Positions 27,601 to 37,584 of a stretch of DNA of 52,399 nt are shown here, piece after piece; the stretch's first letter is position 1; each line of letters opens with the position of its first letter. The position numbers and the translations under genes were made by a program. The DNA is from an uncultured Prevotellaceae bacterium. Lineage in GTDB: Bacteria > Bacteroidota > Bacteroidia > Bacteroidales > Bacteroidaceae. Below the pieces are notes generated by a model. The model saw only the letters and a program-made list of their open reading frames with translations. It did no database searches and was not told where the DNA came from. The stretch covers positions 1-52,399 of the forward strand of contig ONKB01000099.1 in NCBI GenBank assembly GCA_900318305.1. The letters run 5' to 3'.

Positions 27601-30600
27601 GTCCAACTGTCAAAGCCTTTCAGTAAGAGGTCGTTCTGACAGGAGTCAAGACGGTTGGCATATTCTTTGATATAACGGGAACGGACGATTTCGTCACGGG
27701 TGTACCATCTTCCGTACGACCAAGAAGGTACATCCATATCCCTATAGCCAGCTTCACTTACCGGGTTAGATTCAAGAGGTATACCTGGTTGGTTGTGGTA
27801 TGCCTTGTGTGCGTTCCATGCTAAATATTTCTCGATATACAACTTCATGCGCGTAACGTACTGGTCATAGTTGAAGTCGTAGTAGGTGTCAGAGCCGTTG
27901 ATCTTGACCGCATTTATTCGCTCTTGCATCTCCTCCTGGGACTTACCTCCAAATACATGGACTCCATTCATGCTGGCGTGCATCCCATAAATCATGTCGC
28001 TGATGATGTTGTTCAGGCTGTCGATGCTCTCAGCGAATTCCGGTGTGTAGTGATCTAGAGCCTCGGGAGCATTCAGCATTTCTACCATCATGTCGTGGTG
28101 GGCGAACTTCATCAGCCCGTAGAGATTCATCTTGGCGAGATAGAGACGGAAGTATGAGTTGTCAACATAATTCTCAAACTGCTTGACATACCATTCGTAT
28201 GTGCCTTCAACGAGAGAAGGATCAACTGTGCTTCCACTGGGTTCATTCTTCGGGGCTCTCAGTTTCTTGGACAGGTAGTCACCTCTACCCACACCGTCAT
28301 AGACATTCTTTACACCATTGTAGAAATTGCTCCAGTCATTGAATTTGTCATATCCGCCACCGGTTAAGCCATTTAATGCATCATTTTTTGCGCCTTCAAA
28401 ACGGCGATTTCCTTCGTTAGTGATAGCGTTCTTGATAGAATTCCAGTCTCCACCATTATTCCATATATCCACGAAATCGTTTGCGCGGTCAAGACCGTCA
28501 TCAACACCATCTGGCGGACCAGGAACGAGGTTCGACATGGCACAGAGCAGATCAATAGTGCCGCGCAGTGCACCATCGCTGGCTGTCTTCCAGCTCAAGC
28601 TGCCACCCCTGCCGCTGAAGACAGGACCACTGCCGCCGCCAGTACCTAGCCAGCCACCATCACTGCCGCAGCCACCACCGCCGGAAGCGGCATTCTTGAC
28701 GAGGTTCACGCTCTTGGCTACCCAGGCATGTTTGTGATCCTTGCCGCAAGGCCACTCAAAGTCGGCCAGATACTTGCCGCTACAAGGTGTGCCTCTGGTT
28801 GACTTGAACATGCCTCGTGCGGCAGGCTCATCATCGTTGTGGGTTACACGGACAGGTATAACATAACTCTGTTGCGGACCAATGACAACACCCTCATACT
28901 GCACAAGCGGTGTGAAGCTGAAACCAGGGGCTTCGGGAAGGGTGAGCTTGGTGTTCTGGGCTGCAATAAGTCCCTCATTGCGCAATACAATGTTGTACAT
29001 GGAGGACTTGCCCTTTTCCATCAAATCGAGTGCTATGGTGTCGGGAGCTGTCATGATGATGACAGGTACGGGCACCTGTGTCTCGTAAGTCAGTGTGCTG
29101 ACAATTTCATACTCGTCTTCAATCTCTGTCTCTACGACATCCCAGGTGACACTGACAGCTTGATAGGATATGGTGGCCGTATGGCTCTTTGTCTCGCCAG
29201 GAGCTACAACGACATTCTGACGGTAATCGTCGTGCTTGGGCGCAGTGACGTAAAGCTGATAGAAACCTTCGTTGATGCCTTCGAATGTTACGATACCGCT
29301 CTTGTCGGTGGTCAATGTCTTGATGTCGGCACCGGTATTATAGTCTTTCAGTTTTACTGTGGCTTCGTTAACGCGCGGATGGTTGCCGTCCTTGTCGCCA
29401 TAGATGGTCATCTCATCCTCGACAAATACCTTCAGGTTACCCTTGCTCTCGCTGACAGTTGTCACGCTGAAGTGTACAACTGTACCATTGCCGTTCTCAC
29501 AGTTGATGGCAAGGGTTCCTGTCTGCTCAATATTTACATCGAAACCCTGCCCGTTGAAGCGCAGCAGAATCATCGTGCTGTCGCCGCTCTCCAGGGATGG
29601 GATGTCAGAGGCAGAGGCTAGGGTAACAAACTTACCCATGCCAGTAGGCAGTGAGATGCTTATCTTACCTGTTGCGGTTTCACCCTTGTTGGTAAGGAAG
29701 ATGGGGTAAGTTCGTGGCTGCGTAGTCTGGACAGTCGTCTTGATATTGTTCTCGCTGACTGCCAGGTCGGCAATGCGCATCTTGGTATAGTTCCATGTGT
29801 TGACGCTCAGGTTAGCTCCCTCGTCACATTTCAGTTTGAACTGTATCTGTTCGTAGTCACTGATGGTAGTGAGTTTCTTGCCGGTAATGGTGTATTCCAA
29901 ATCTATCTCACTGTGTGCCGGGAATGTGGCGATTGGCTTTACCTGTATGTCATAGTTGGCAGTGCTACCCTCGAATGTGGCTGTGATATTGTGCAAGTCA
30001 AGTCCACAGGTGTTGCGCAGGCGCACCTTGCCTTCATAAGGTTCGTCCTTGAAGACCTCGTTGACAAGATAGCTGGTCTCCGTACGTGCCATGCCATAGA
30101 CTTCGAATGAGCCGAGGAAGACCTTCGTGGTTGCAGCATCACTGCGTGCGCAGGCACCGATGTTGACAGTACCGGAGAAGCTGGCAGGAATGGAGCATTT
30201 GCCCATGAAATTACCGTTCTCATCAATGCCGCCGATGTGACCGAAGGTCTGGCGCTGTCCGTTGCAGTCCATGAAAAGCTGCATGTAGTGGGACTGGTTT
30301 ACCAGGCCATTGATGCCGATACAGGTGCCGGTGAACTTGGCCGTCTCGCCTATGTTGTAACCAGGCTTTTCTGCCTGCATGGTGTAATTGTAGAGGCTGT
30401 TGCCTGTCAGTTCTATGATGTCTGACGTGTTGTTGGTAGTCAGCAACTCCACAGGCTTGTTGTCGGGGTTGACAACAGCCTTGATAGCGAACTTTCCGGT
30501 AGAAGTGAAGCAGTTAGGACGGAAACTGAAATATTCCGCCTCCCCGCTGGCAAGTCCTGTGGGCATAGTATAGGTGGTCCATTCCCGATCGTCATAGAAG

Positions 30601-32924
30601 AGTTTGATGGGAATGTTGGCAGGAACAGCCGCTGAACCGATATTCTTCACCTGGATGGTGACAGTAATTGGGGTGTCCTCGCTAACGGTGGTCTTGCTGA
30701 GCTCAAAACTGGTAATGGTCAGGTCGGGCATAGTGCGGTCGCTGATGAGCAGCCATGTGGAACCGCTACTGTAACCGTCGGCCTTTGCAATGACACTGAT
30801 GGTGCGGTCTCCTTCTGCCGTACTGTTGCTCAAGGCACGGAAAGGAATGCTGACGCTCTTCTGCCCAGCAAGTATAGTTGCCGTTTTCTCAAACTGCACA
30901 TCCTCAGCATCAGTCTCTATGGTTACGGTGAGGTCTTGTGTGGCAGCATCATTCCGGGTAATAGTCAGATTACAGCCCTCCTCATTACCTTCAAGAATAG
31001 TGGACTTGTCGGTGATGACACTAAGAGTGGGACCATCGTTGTCGGTGATAATGATACTGTCGGTTACTACGGCCTGCTTGTCACCGATAGCCGTACAGTT
31101 ACAGTCGGTCATGTAGACAGCGGCACGTATATGTACCAGCCTGTCACCGTCAACAGTCTGATTGTCTTTTACTCCAAGAGGGAAGTTGACTGTTGTCGTT
31201 CCAGCAGGCATGGTGAGTGTCTGGGTACTGTAATAGATGTCATCATAACCGTCATCCGTCAGTTTAATGGTAATCTTGTTGTTGGTTACTTCAGCACGGG
31301 TAATGGTGCCCATGATGGCCTGTGGGCCAGCTCCTTCACTGACTGTCTTCGGAGAAAGTGTCATCTGAATGACAGGTGTGTCGTCGTCGTGAAGGATGAA
31401 TAGCGTCTCGGCGGTCTTGTAGTGCTCTGCTGTTCCACTTAGACGGATGCTCATGACGTTGGAAGGATTCTTGTCCTGAATAATGGGAATATCAATGCTT
31501 GCCTCCAAAGCGTTGTCCTCAAAGACAATGCGCTGTGGCAGCTTGAAGCGTTTCTGCTCCTCAATGTTGAGATAAACGGCCAATTGTCCGGGGAACGGAC
31601 GCTGAGGCACGGTTGCGGTAAGATGGATAGTCTCTCCCTCGTTGTATTCATCCTTATCGGTTTTCAGCGTCAGGGCAATCTGATTGGTCTCCTCGATGAG
31701 GACGGTGTCCACAACCATGTCATAGCCATTGTTCAAAGCTTCATTGACGATAACGGCTACACGCTGGTCTATATCGAAACGATCGTTGTTGACAGGATAG
31801 ATATAGAAACTGGCACGGTTGGCGCCTTTGCTGAAAGTTACCTTGCCGTTGTCAGAGAAACGGAGACGGTCAGTGTGACCTGCCTCATCTCTGCTGCTGA
31901 GATTGAATGACTGTGACTCTGCCAAATCGCCCGTACGGCGTACTTCACAATAGTAGCCATTGGTGGAATTCTTTGGGATAAGGTTCTTGTTCGCAGTCAG
32001 AATGAGATACTTGTTAACACGGACAGAGTAGCTGTTGCCTACAGCGGTGTTGTTTGTCTGATACAGGGAAATTTCACCGCATCCGGCGGCAGGAACAACC
32101 TGCACGACAGGACGGCATTTGCCACTGATGCCAGGATAGTCATCAAGGGTAAACTGTGCCGAGCGTTCTACACTGCCGTCTTTTGCCAATGTCTTGTCAT
32201 AGGCAGTTGAACCTATATAGACACGGCTGCCTGTTGTCTGACTTTCCAGATAAAGACGTTCGGTCCAGCCGGCACCTGTTGCCAAGTCTCCAATGTTCTT
32301 GACCTTCCAGGAGAAGTTGATATCACCCTTTGGCTCAACGATTGTCTGAGTGACCTTGATGTCTGTTGGCAGAAGGTCTGGTCGGGGTATGACTTCAATG
32401 GTGACTTTTCCGTCTTGCTGGGTATTGACAATATTTTCTTTGTTGCGGTTACTGAGTATAACACTGTTGTCAAGGAAGTAGATAGGGAACGCTGTCCCGT
32501 TGGCAAGATCCTCTGGCAAGGGTAGCTCTACGGAAAGAAGAGTTCCTGTGCTGCCGGAGATTTTGGTATTGTCTTCGCTATAGACAATGAAACGATAGTT
32601 GTGGTATGTATTTATGCCGCCATGTTCGTTGGCATCGCGCCACGTGGTGCCTTTCTTCTGACAGGACACCTTGTGGTTTGTAATACGGTTTTTTGAAAGC
32701 GTGACAGCCACATGGCCTGTCGTGTCAAGACCAAGTTCATAGGGTACGGAAAGGTCAAACTGTACACCCACGATGTCACTTGCATTCTCCAACTCAATAG
32801 GAAGACTCAGTGTCTTTCCGGCAGGATAGGTTACCTCCGGAATGCGAAGTACGTTGGTCTGTGCATAGACTGTTGTCAAGATGCACAGGAACACTGCAGA
32901 TAAGATGGTTCTAATGTATTTCAT
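24639..32924 (-). CDS. 2,761-aa secreted multidomain surface protein with an N-terminal cohesin-like domain
   Basis: A signal peptide (residues 1-22) leads into a cohesin-like beta-sandwich (about 23-177: VGVQFDLSVPYELGL, then YRFIVYSEDN). Next come a CARDB-like domain (182-300), several Calx-beta-like domains (about 310-725), a second CARDB-like domain (730-850) and more Ig-like modules. A carboxypeptidase-regulatory-like fold lies at about 1165-1240. A Cys/Gly-rich linker near 1410-1435 precedes a helical region of about 365 residues that I cannot assign. Further beta-domains follow, then an Ig-like domain, two InlB-B-like repeats (about 2350-2445 and 2452-2518, each with an EGY-F motif), and a tail ending GIYIINGRKIVVK that resembles a type IX secretion signal. 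Transcribed with the LRR gene 51 bases upstream. The role is probably adhesion or scaffolding at the cell surface, by inference. The frame is intact throughout. Confidence 0.85.
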   Translation of the reverse strand: MKYIRTILSAVFLCILTTVYAQTNVLRIPEVTYPAGKTLSLPIELENASDIVGVQFDLSVPYELGLDTTGHVAVTLSKNRITNHKVSCQKKGTTWRDANEHGGINTYHNYRFIVYSEDNTKISGSTGTLLSVELPLPEDLANGTAFPIYFLDNSVILSNRNKENIVNTQQDGKVTIEVIPRPDLLPTDIKVTQTIVEPKGDINFSWKVKNIGDLATGAGWTERLYLESQTTGSRVYIGSTAYDKTLAKDGSVERSAQFTLDDYPGISGKCRPVVQVVPAAGCGEISLYQTNNTAVGNSYSVRVNKYLILTANKNLIPKNSTNGYYCEVRRTGDLAESQSFNLSSRDEAGHTDRLRFSDNGKVTFSKGANRASFYIYPVNNDRFDIDQRVAVIVNEALNNGYDMVVDTVLIEETNQIALTLKTDKDEYNEGETIHLTATVPQRPFPGQLAVYLNIEEQKRFKLPQRIVFEDNALEASIDIPIIQDKNPSNVMSIRLSGTAEHYKTAETLFILHDDDTPVIQMTLSPKTVSEGAGPQAIMGTITRAEVTNNKITIKLTDDGYDDIYYSTQTLTMPAGTTTVNFPLGVKDNQTVDGDRLVHIRAAVYMTDCNCTAIGDKQAVVTDSIIITDNDGPTLSVITDKSTILEGNEEGCNLTITRNDAATQDLTVTIETDAEDVQFEKTATILAGQKSVSIPFRALSNSTAEGDRTISVIAKADGYSSGSTWLLISDRTMPDLTITSFELSKTTVSEDTPITVTIQVKNIGSAAVPANIPIKLFYDDREWTTYTMPTGLASGEAEYFSFRPNCFTSTGKFAIKAVVNPDNKPVELLTTNNTSDIIELTGNSLYNYTMQAEKPGYNIGETAKFTGTCIGINGLVNQSHYMQLFMDCNGQRQTFGHIGGIDENGNFMGKCSIPASFSGTVNIGACARSDAATTKVFLGSFEVYGMARTETSYLVNEVFKDEPYEGKVRLRNTCGLDLHNITATFEGSTANYDIQVKPIATFPAHSEIDLEYTITGKKLTTISDYEQIQFKLKCDEGANLSVNTWNYTKMRIADLAVSENNIKTTVQTTQPRTYPIFLTNKGETATGKISISLPTGMGKFVTLASASDIPSLESGDSTMILLRFNGQGFDVNIEQTGTLAINCENGNGTVVHFSVTTVSESKGNLKVFVEDEMTIYGDKDGNHPRVNEATVKLKDYNTGADIKTLTTDKSGIVTFEGINEGFYQLYVTAPKHDDYRQNVVVAPGETKSHTATISYQAVSVTWDVVETEIEDEYEIVSTLTYETQVPVPVIIMTAPDTIALDLMEKGKSSMYNIVLRNEGLIAAQNTKLTLPEAPGFSFTPLVQYEGVVIGPQQSYVIPVRVTHNDDEPAARGMFKSTRGTPCSGKYLADFEWPCGKDHKHAWVAKSVNLVKNAASGGGGCGSDGGWLGTGGGSGPVFSGRGGSLSWKTASDGALRGTIDLLCAMSNLVPGPPDGVDDGLDRANDFVDIWNNGGDWNSIKNAITNEGNRRFEGAKNDALNGLTGGGYDKFNDWSNFYNGVKNVYDGVGRGDYLSKKLRAPKNEPSGSTVDPSLVEGTYEWYVKQFENYVDNSYFRLYLAKMNLYGLMKFAHHDMMVEMLNAPEALDHYTPEFAESIDSLNNIISDMIYGMHASMNGVHVFGGKSQEEMQERINAVKINGSDTYYDFNYDQYVTRMKLYIEKYLAWNAHKAYHNQPGIPLESNPVSEAGYRDMDVPSWSYGRWYTRDEIVRSRYIKEYANRLDSCQNDLLLKGFDSWTELYESAQKDLLDMYENMGKNTCASVKLEIDQKLVMTRQAFRGTLTVENGLSTDLTGIELSLLVKDLLGKEATSHEFQINFESIEGFEGNVDGPWTLGPKAKGIATVLFIPTKYAAPDALTTWSFGGTLYFNDGSGVTQVRSLLPVSLQVKPSPDLDLTYFMQRDVYGDNPLTKDVVEPMVPAEFAVLLHNKGKGDATNIRMFTKQPKIIDNEKGLFIDFNIISSRLNGGNTVVALDSTIATTFGDIPAGGSAYAQWDLTASLLGHFNKYDISVNHVTSYGNPDLSLLDQVTIHELIHSVKLPMGSLMGYHLAQTQDLHGWAVNDNLGINPVDEPDRMYLSDGTTLPIFSFTDKTTLKYRSGYTYDVTIEVDDTNMQEGFNFLYTSFADPTMGGGGIKSVRADKPILENNQIWQTQYTMRDGGDPIRDNKVHVLIAFQKGMGKSYSFSVEFEPAPLNRLEVKSIKTVPQGDAIATDVIDELTVSFNKPVKPESFTRSDMVLRYEGEKQTSDILITKADDNDSVFTVKMNDVDRNGYYTLLVNTVDVNDNEGFTGMDGKQVGWMLFKGGLVQYNVEPWPNIQAGNVTTSNNGITNGETTYGSSVTMTATPKEGYTFDYWGTVDEAIETIASSRRMKGETPEQQIEENQIGRYSTENPVVVPMNKAYNMRAVFRPQKFTVNIEYDETQGSVNTASAIHDYGTILNLQATPSEGYSFVGYRDGETTLSANADFNYTVTKATTITAVFKKNGPENVLLRESIDYTPTAISQANVRLQRTFEKSLWNTLCVPFDIADPSSAFGEGTHVARLDGIDGSVVQFATVTSIEANVPYLIMPGKVNNNADVSDSTSFLSTYNINETSIIPTTEEMTEIKGGVEMIGTYVNRDIPTDDDYFVLSTNVLEFIGIGAEVPSGRYRAYFHIPGNTEQALDIAIDGVITGANLQLRPVKETGDIYTITGTLVQKNADISTLRRQGRLQPGIYIINGRKIVVK

Positions 32925-32975
32925 AATTGTATTCTTTATATTCCTATTTAAATATGTATAGACAGTATTATCTGG

Positions 32976-35900
32976 TTATTTCACGATGATCTTCCTGCCG
33001 TTGTTAATATAGATACCCGATTGTAATGGCTTGCCATTGACTGCACGGCCATCCAGATGGTACCATACATCTGACTGCTGGTTTGTCTCAGTAGCCTTGA
33101 TGCCTGTTGTCGGATGACTGATGCTGACACCAAGATGGTGGGCTTCCTTGTCAGACAGGCGGACTTCTGTAACTGTTGCACCTGCTGGCAGGTTGCTGAT
33201 GATGTCATGCTGGCCTGGTAACAGTTCGAGACCATCGGCAGAGTAAATGACTATACGTACCCCGCCTGCCACATCACGCATGGAGACTGAGAACTTGTTG
33301 CGGATAGCACTGGTGACATTGATGTCACGCTTGGTGGTTCCACAAATGAACAACTGCAATGCCGCAACGGCCTCCGCATTGTCAAACTGAACAGTAGAAT
33401 GGTTGACAGAGAGTTTGTTGGCTGCATCAAGAACAGCAGTTTCTGTATTTTGAGAAGCGCCATATCTCTTGGCATTGGCCGGTTGCTCGTATCCGAGTAT
33501 GTAGTCGATGCTGCCTACGATGTCACGGACATCTATCGCGTTGTCGTTGTTGGCATCGGCAGCGGTGAAATTGAACATCTGGTCATTTGCCTTCTGGTCG
33601 TTCAAGGTATAGTGGATGACACTCTGCAGGTCTGTGACATCAATGTCCTGGTCGGCATTGACATCACCGTCAATCCAGTTCATGCGCAACAGCATGGTCT
33701 GCCAGTTGCCATTATACAAAACATATGCCTGTACCTTGTTCTTCGGACCGCTGAATACATAGTTGTTGTCACCCTTGTAGAGATTCCACAGACCATCAGT
33801 CTGATAGAGTTCCCAATAGGTGTCCCATGGATTATACCAGTAACCGTCATAGTGAATGCGTGCAAGGTCGTTGCTGGTGAATCCGTAATCCTGCTGGTCA
33901 TGCCGGTATGTCATCAGCGTGTTTAGTGTCAGTTTTGTAGGAATACCTATGTTTATGTCAGTAACCACGGAATCATCACATTCAACAACTTCATGTGTGT
34001 GATAGTCAATAAACTGGAAGTTATAATTAAAGTCGTAAGATTTGAGTTTCTCGTTGGAGATAGGCTGGGAGATAGCTGTCAGCCGGTTGAAACTAACATC
34101 CAGCTTGGTCAGCTCAGGTAGTTTGGAGGCAAAGGGATATAAGTCGCCAGTGAACTGGTTGCCTTTCAAGTTGATTTCTGTAAGCGGAGCGAGTTCTGAA
34201 GTGATGCCGGAGAATAAAGTCCCGATATTACCGCCGATTTCGTTCTCGCTGAGGTCGAGTGTCTGCAGTCTTGAGAGTTGGAAGACATCAGCAGTCAGTT
34301 GGCCTTTCAGTCCTGAGGCGGGCAGGTCTATGGCGGTGATGTAATAGGTATCGCCACCCTTGTTCTCTGTGGTTATGCCTGCCCACTTGCCTGTAGCATG
34401 GTGATTGTTCGTCAAATCCCATGGGGTGGTCCAGTTGGCTCCGTCAAGGGTCTGGTAGAGTGTCTGCAAAAGAGCGTAATCCTGATCGTTCAGGACATCA
34501 CCGCTGAAGAAACCTATGATTTCCTTGAATTCCTTCCAACCGTCAGCCTCCTTGAAGAGATCAACCTGATCCTCAGGAACCTCCAGCACGCATCTTGTGC
34601 GATAGCCCATATGGTATGTTTCGCATTTTGGTGGTGTACCGGCGTAGATGCGCATCAGTTGCAGTGAGTCACATCCTGAGCAGCAGGTGAAAGATTGCCA
34701 CTGGGAGTAATCCTGATTGCGGCCGAAATAAACGCTCTTCAGGTGCTTGCAATCATAAAGACACCATGAGCCAAGGTCGCTTGTAAATGCGTCGGGGACA
34801 CGGAAAGTCTGCAAATTTGTTCTGGAGAAGGCATAGTTTTCTACCACTGCGATAGAGTCTGGGAGGGTAATTTCGGCGAGAGCACTCTGTTCAAAGGCAC
34901 AATAGCCAATCTCCCGTACTGTAGCAGGCAGATTGATGTGTTCCAGCGCCGTGGCTTTCTGGAAAGTATAGTTTGGTATGCGCCTGATTGTTGCTGGCAA
35001 TTTAATGTTGCTGAGGTTGGGCGTATAAGCAACGATGCCCTCTCCGATAACAGTGAGACCATCAGGTAGGGTGATACTACTGATGCCGCTGCCATTGAAA
35101 GCTGAGCCTGCTATCTCTGTGACTCCCTCAGGGATGGTTAGTGCAGCGGTGATGGCTGGTGTCTCACGGAAAGCAGATCCGCCGATGTATGTGAGTGCAT
35201 CTGGTAATTTGTCCAGGACAAGGTTCTTACATTCCCTGAAAGCGTCATTTTCTATGCGCGTTATCTGGTCGTTTAATTCAATGGTTGGTAATAACGTACA
35301 ACTACGGAATGCATTGCCCTTGATGGTGCGGATACCGTCATGCATTGTCACGTTGATAAGCTGTGGGCATCCATACGCAAAGGAATAAGGCACGTGGTCA
35401 ATACCAGTAGGAATATTGACACTGGTAAGGTTCTTACAATTATAACATACCCAGTCGCCTATGGAAATGATGCTGTTTGGCAGTGTAAGACTAGTGAAGC
35501 CTGTATTGGAGAATGCATAATAGTCAAGACTGGTCAGGGTCTCCTGATTATAGTTCATCGTGTTCAGAAGCGGACAGTCGGCAAAAGATGCATATCCTAT
35601 GCTGGTAGTGCCGTCGGCCAGTGTTACGCTGGTCAGGGCATCACAATGCTGCAGAATATTGTTTGGAACTACCTTGATGTTTTGCGGGAAGGTGAATGTG
35701 CGCAGCGAGTCACAGTCGTAGAATATGGTGTATCCCAATTCTGTGACGCTCTCGGGCAATTCGGCCTGCTTAATGAGGTGGCAATCGCGGAAGGCTTCGT
35801 TGCCAACAGTCTCCAGACCTTCGTTGAATACGACGCTGGGTAAGAGGTAATTGCGTAGGAAGGCCTGGTGACCGATGCGCTTACATGTGCCTGGAATGAC

Positions 35901-37550
35901 CAGAGGAGATGTGCGTTTCTGATTATCACAAAAGGCATAGTCATCAATGCTCTCTACCGTAGAAGGCATATTGACATCCTCCAAGGCATAGCACCCGTTA
36001 AAAGTACCGATGCCAATGGTCTTAAGACTATCTGGGAGGGTGGCTTTCTTTAGTTTCTCGCAGCGATAAAATACATCCCGGTCCATGGCGGTAATTCCGT
36101 TCGGAATGGTCACTTCAGTAATGCCTGTCCAGATGAAAGCGGCCCGTCCGATAGACGTTAACCCTGCCGGCAGGCTGATATGAGACAGCTTGAAATTATG
36201 GTTCTGCTCCTGGGCCAGGGCACATTCTCCTATGCTGGTGGCTCCGGATGGCAGGGAGAGACTGGTCAGCATAGGCATGTTGTAGAACATGTAAGGGCCT
36301 ACAACATCGTTTTCTGTGTTCCAAGGTCCGCTCCAGGAATATTGTGAAGCTGTACCATTGTTGCTGACGTCCCAACGGTGGTAGCTGTCGCCACCGCTTA
36401 CAATGCGCGCATTGGTCAGGTCCAGTACGGTAAGGTTGGGCAAGGCACTGTGCAGATAATCTATGTCTGTACCGTTGATGGGGCCAGTTACAGAAAGTTC
36501 TATTACATTGTTGGCGTCTCCCTGTGCCTCCATTTTAACCTGCAGCTGTCCACCGGCAGTTGTCGTGAGATCATATGTGGTTGACTCACCAAGAGCAAGA
36601 ATGCGAAGATTCTTGGTATAGTTGTTTTCCCGATAAGTGTTCAACATGTCGGGACGTACATAAATGAACAACTCAGATGAGAGGTGGTATTCTCTGACAA
36701 AAGGACAAGTGCTCCCAGGAAATACCATCTTTTTCAGGGCATCGTGGTAACCAAATACGGTATAGTCATCACTCAGCGATGTGATGCCTGTTCCGAAAGT
36801 TATCTCAACCAATTTCGGAGTGTTGTAAAAACAGCCTGTTGACAAAGTTTCAACGGCATCAGGAAGAGTAATCCTTTCCAGACTGATACAACTGACAAAG
36901 CAATTGTAAGGGATATTGGTGATTTGTGATGTACCCAGGAAAGTGAAAGTACGCAAGGAATCACATCCTTCAAAGACAGACTCTTCCAGAAGGGTAACGC
37001 TCTCTGGCAATTCCAGTGAACGTATCCGGTCAGCATTCTGGAAAGCCTTGATCATGATGGTCTTCAGGCTGGTTGCCTCTCCAAGGTTGACGTTCTCCAG
37101 CTTATTACAGTTCTGGAAAGCCCATTTGCCCAGAATTTCCAGTTTGCTGTTCAATGTGACGCTTTCCAGTTTCTGACAATTATAGAAGGCATCTCCTGAA
37201 GTGCCTTCAGGACCACCTACGGCAATGATATTCTGTCCGAATACAATGCTTTTGATATTGCCTCGGTTAGACGTACTTCCTCCAATGTACTTAACTTCAT
37301 GACTGTTGCTGTTGGCATCAGTCACGTTGTCGGCAATGATAATATGACCTGCTTTGTCTTCTTCCGCGGCATAAGTTTTGACACCAGTGAATGTGGCAGG
37401 CCCGTCAGCGCCGTCATAGCTGTAGATAAGTTGATTGCCATTGGCATCTGCTACGACCACCTGATCGGCTTGTGCTGCAAGTGGCAGAATCATACAGACT
37501 GTTAAAACAGACAGCGTCTGATTGACAAAAGTGTTGAATGAAATTTTCAT
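32976..37550 (-). CDS. 1,524-aa BspA-type leucine-rich-repeat surface protein with dockerin-like and cohesin-like modules
   Basis: An N-terminal signal region (about residues 1-28) is followed by many BspA-type LRR_5 repeats of about 23 residues (about 60-330 and 370-990; pattern I-x-x-x-A-F-x-x-C-x-x-L-x-x-v-x-L-P). About three classical LRRs come next near 1087-1163 (LQTLDLSENEIGG). Residues about 1293-1353 hold two calcium-loop repeats of dockerin type, starting DVNADQDIDVTD and DANNDNAIDVRD, each with Asp/Asn at the expected positions. Residues about 1370-1480 look like a cohesin-like beta-sandwich. The C-terminus GIYINNGRKIIVK matches the neighbour's tail. BspA-type proteins bind host matrix proteins or mediate coaggregation. 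First gene of a two-gene operon. Confidence 0.88.
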   Translation of the reverse strand: MKISFNTFVNQTLSVLTVCMILPLAAQADQVVVADANGNQLIYSYDGADGPATFTGVKTYAAEEDKAGHIIIADNVTDANSNSHEVKYIGGSTSNRGNIKSIVFGQNIIAVGGPEGTSGDAFYNCQKLESVTLNSKLEILGKWAFQNCNKLENVNLGEATSLKTIMIKAFQNADRIRSLELPESVTLLEESVFEGCDSLRTFTFLGTSQITNIPYNCFVSCISLERITLPDAVETLSTGCFYNTPKLVEITFGTGITSLSDDYTVFGYHDALKKMVFPGSTCPFVREYHLSSELFIYVRPDMLNTYRENNYTKNLRILALGESTTYDLTTTAGGQLQVKMEAQGDANNVIELSVTGPINGTDIDYLHSALPNLTVLDLTNARIVSGGDSYHRWDVSNNGTASQYSWSGPWNTENDVVGPYMFYNMPMLTSLSLPSGATSIGECALAQEQNHNFKLSHISLPAGLTSIGRAAFIWTGITEVTIPNGITAMDRDVFYRCEKLKKATLPDSLKTIGIGTFNGCYALEDVNMPSTVESIDDYAFCDNQKRTSPLVIPGTCKRIGHQAFLRNYLLPSVVFNEGLETVGNEAFRDCHLIKQAELPESVTELGYTIFYDCDSLRTFTFPQNIKVVPNNILQHCDALTSVTLADGTTSIGYASFADCPLLNTMNYNQETLTSLDYYAFSNTGFTSLTLPNSIISIGDWVCYNCKNLTSVNIPTGIDHVPYSFAYGCPQLINVTMHDGIRTIKGNAFRSCTLLPTIELNDQITRIENDAFRECKNLVLDKLPDALTYIGGSAFRETPAITAALTIPEGVTEIAGSAFNGSGISSITLPDGLTVIGEGIVAYTPNLSNIKLPATIRRIPNYTFQKATALEHINLPATVREIGYCAFEQSALAEITLPDSIAVVENYAFSRTNLQTFRVPDAFTSDLGSWCLYDCKHLKSVYFGRNQDYSQWQSFTCCSGCDSLQLMRIYAGTPPKCETYHMGYRTRCVLEVPEDQVDLFKEADGWKEFKEIIGFFSGDVLNDQDYALLQTLYQTLDGANWTTPWDLTNNHHATGKWAGITTENKGGDTYYITAIDLPASGLKGQLTADVFQLSRLQTLDLSENEIGGNIGTLFSGITSELAPLTEINLKGNQFTGDLYPFASKLPELTKLDVSFNRLTAISQPISNEKLKSYDFNYNFQFIDYHTHEVVECDDSVVTDINIGIPTKLTLNTLMTYRHDQQDYGFTSNDLARIHYDGYWYNPWDTYWELYQTDGLWNLYKGDNNYVFSGPKNKVQAYVLYNGNWQTMLLRMNWIDGDVNADQDIDVTDLQSVIHYTLNDQKANDQMFNFTAADANNDNAIDVRDIVGSIDYILGYEQPANAKRYGASQNTETAVLDAANKLSVNHSTVQFDNAEAVAALQLFICGTTKRDINVTSAIRNKFSVSMRDVAGGVRIVIYSADGLELLPGQHDIISNLPAGATVTEVRLSDKEAHHLGVSISHPTTGIKATETNQQSDVWYHLDGRAVNGKPLQSGIYINNGRKIIVK

Positions 37551-37584
37551 AATATGTTGTGTTTTATATTTTTTAAATTTTTTT

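Noticed and set aside
32976-37550. LRR region considered as a DNA-level repeat array or CRISPR-like locus
   Set aside because: The periodicity is at protein level (about 23 residues) with strongly diverged DNA; there are no identical repeats with spacers. No CRISPR array is seen anywhere in the window.
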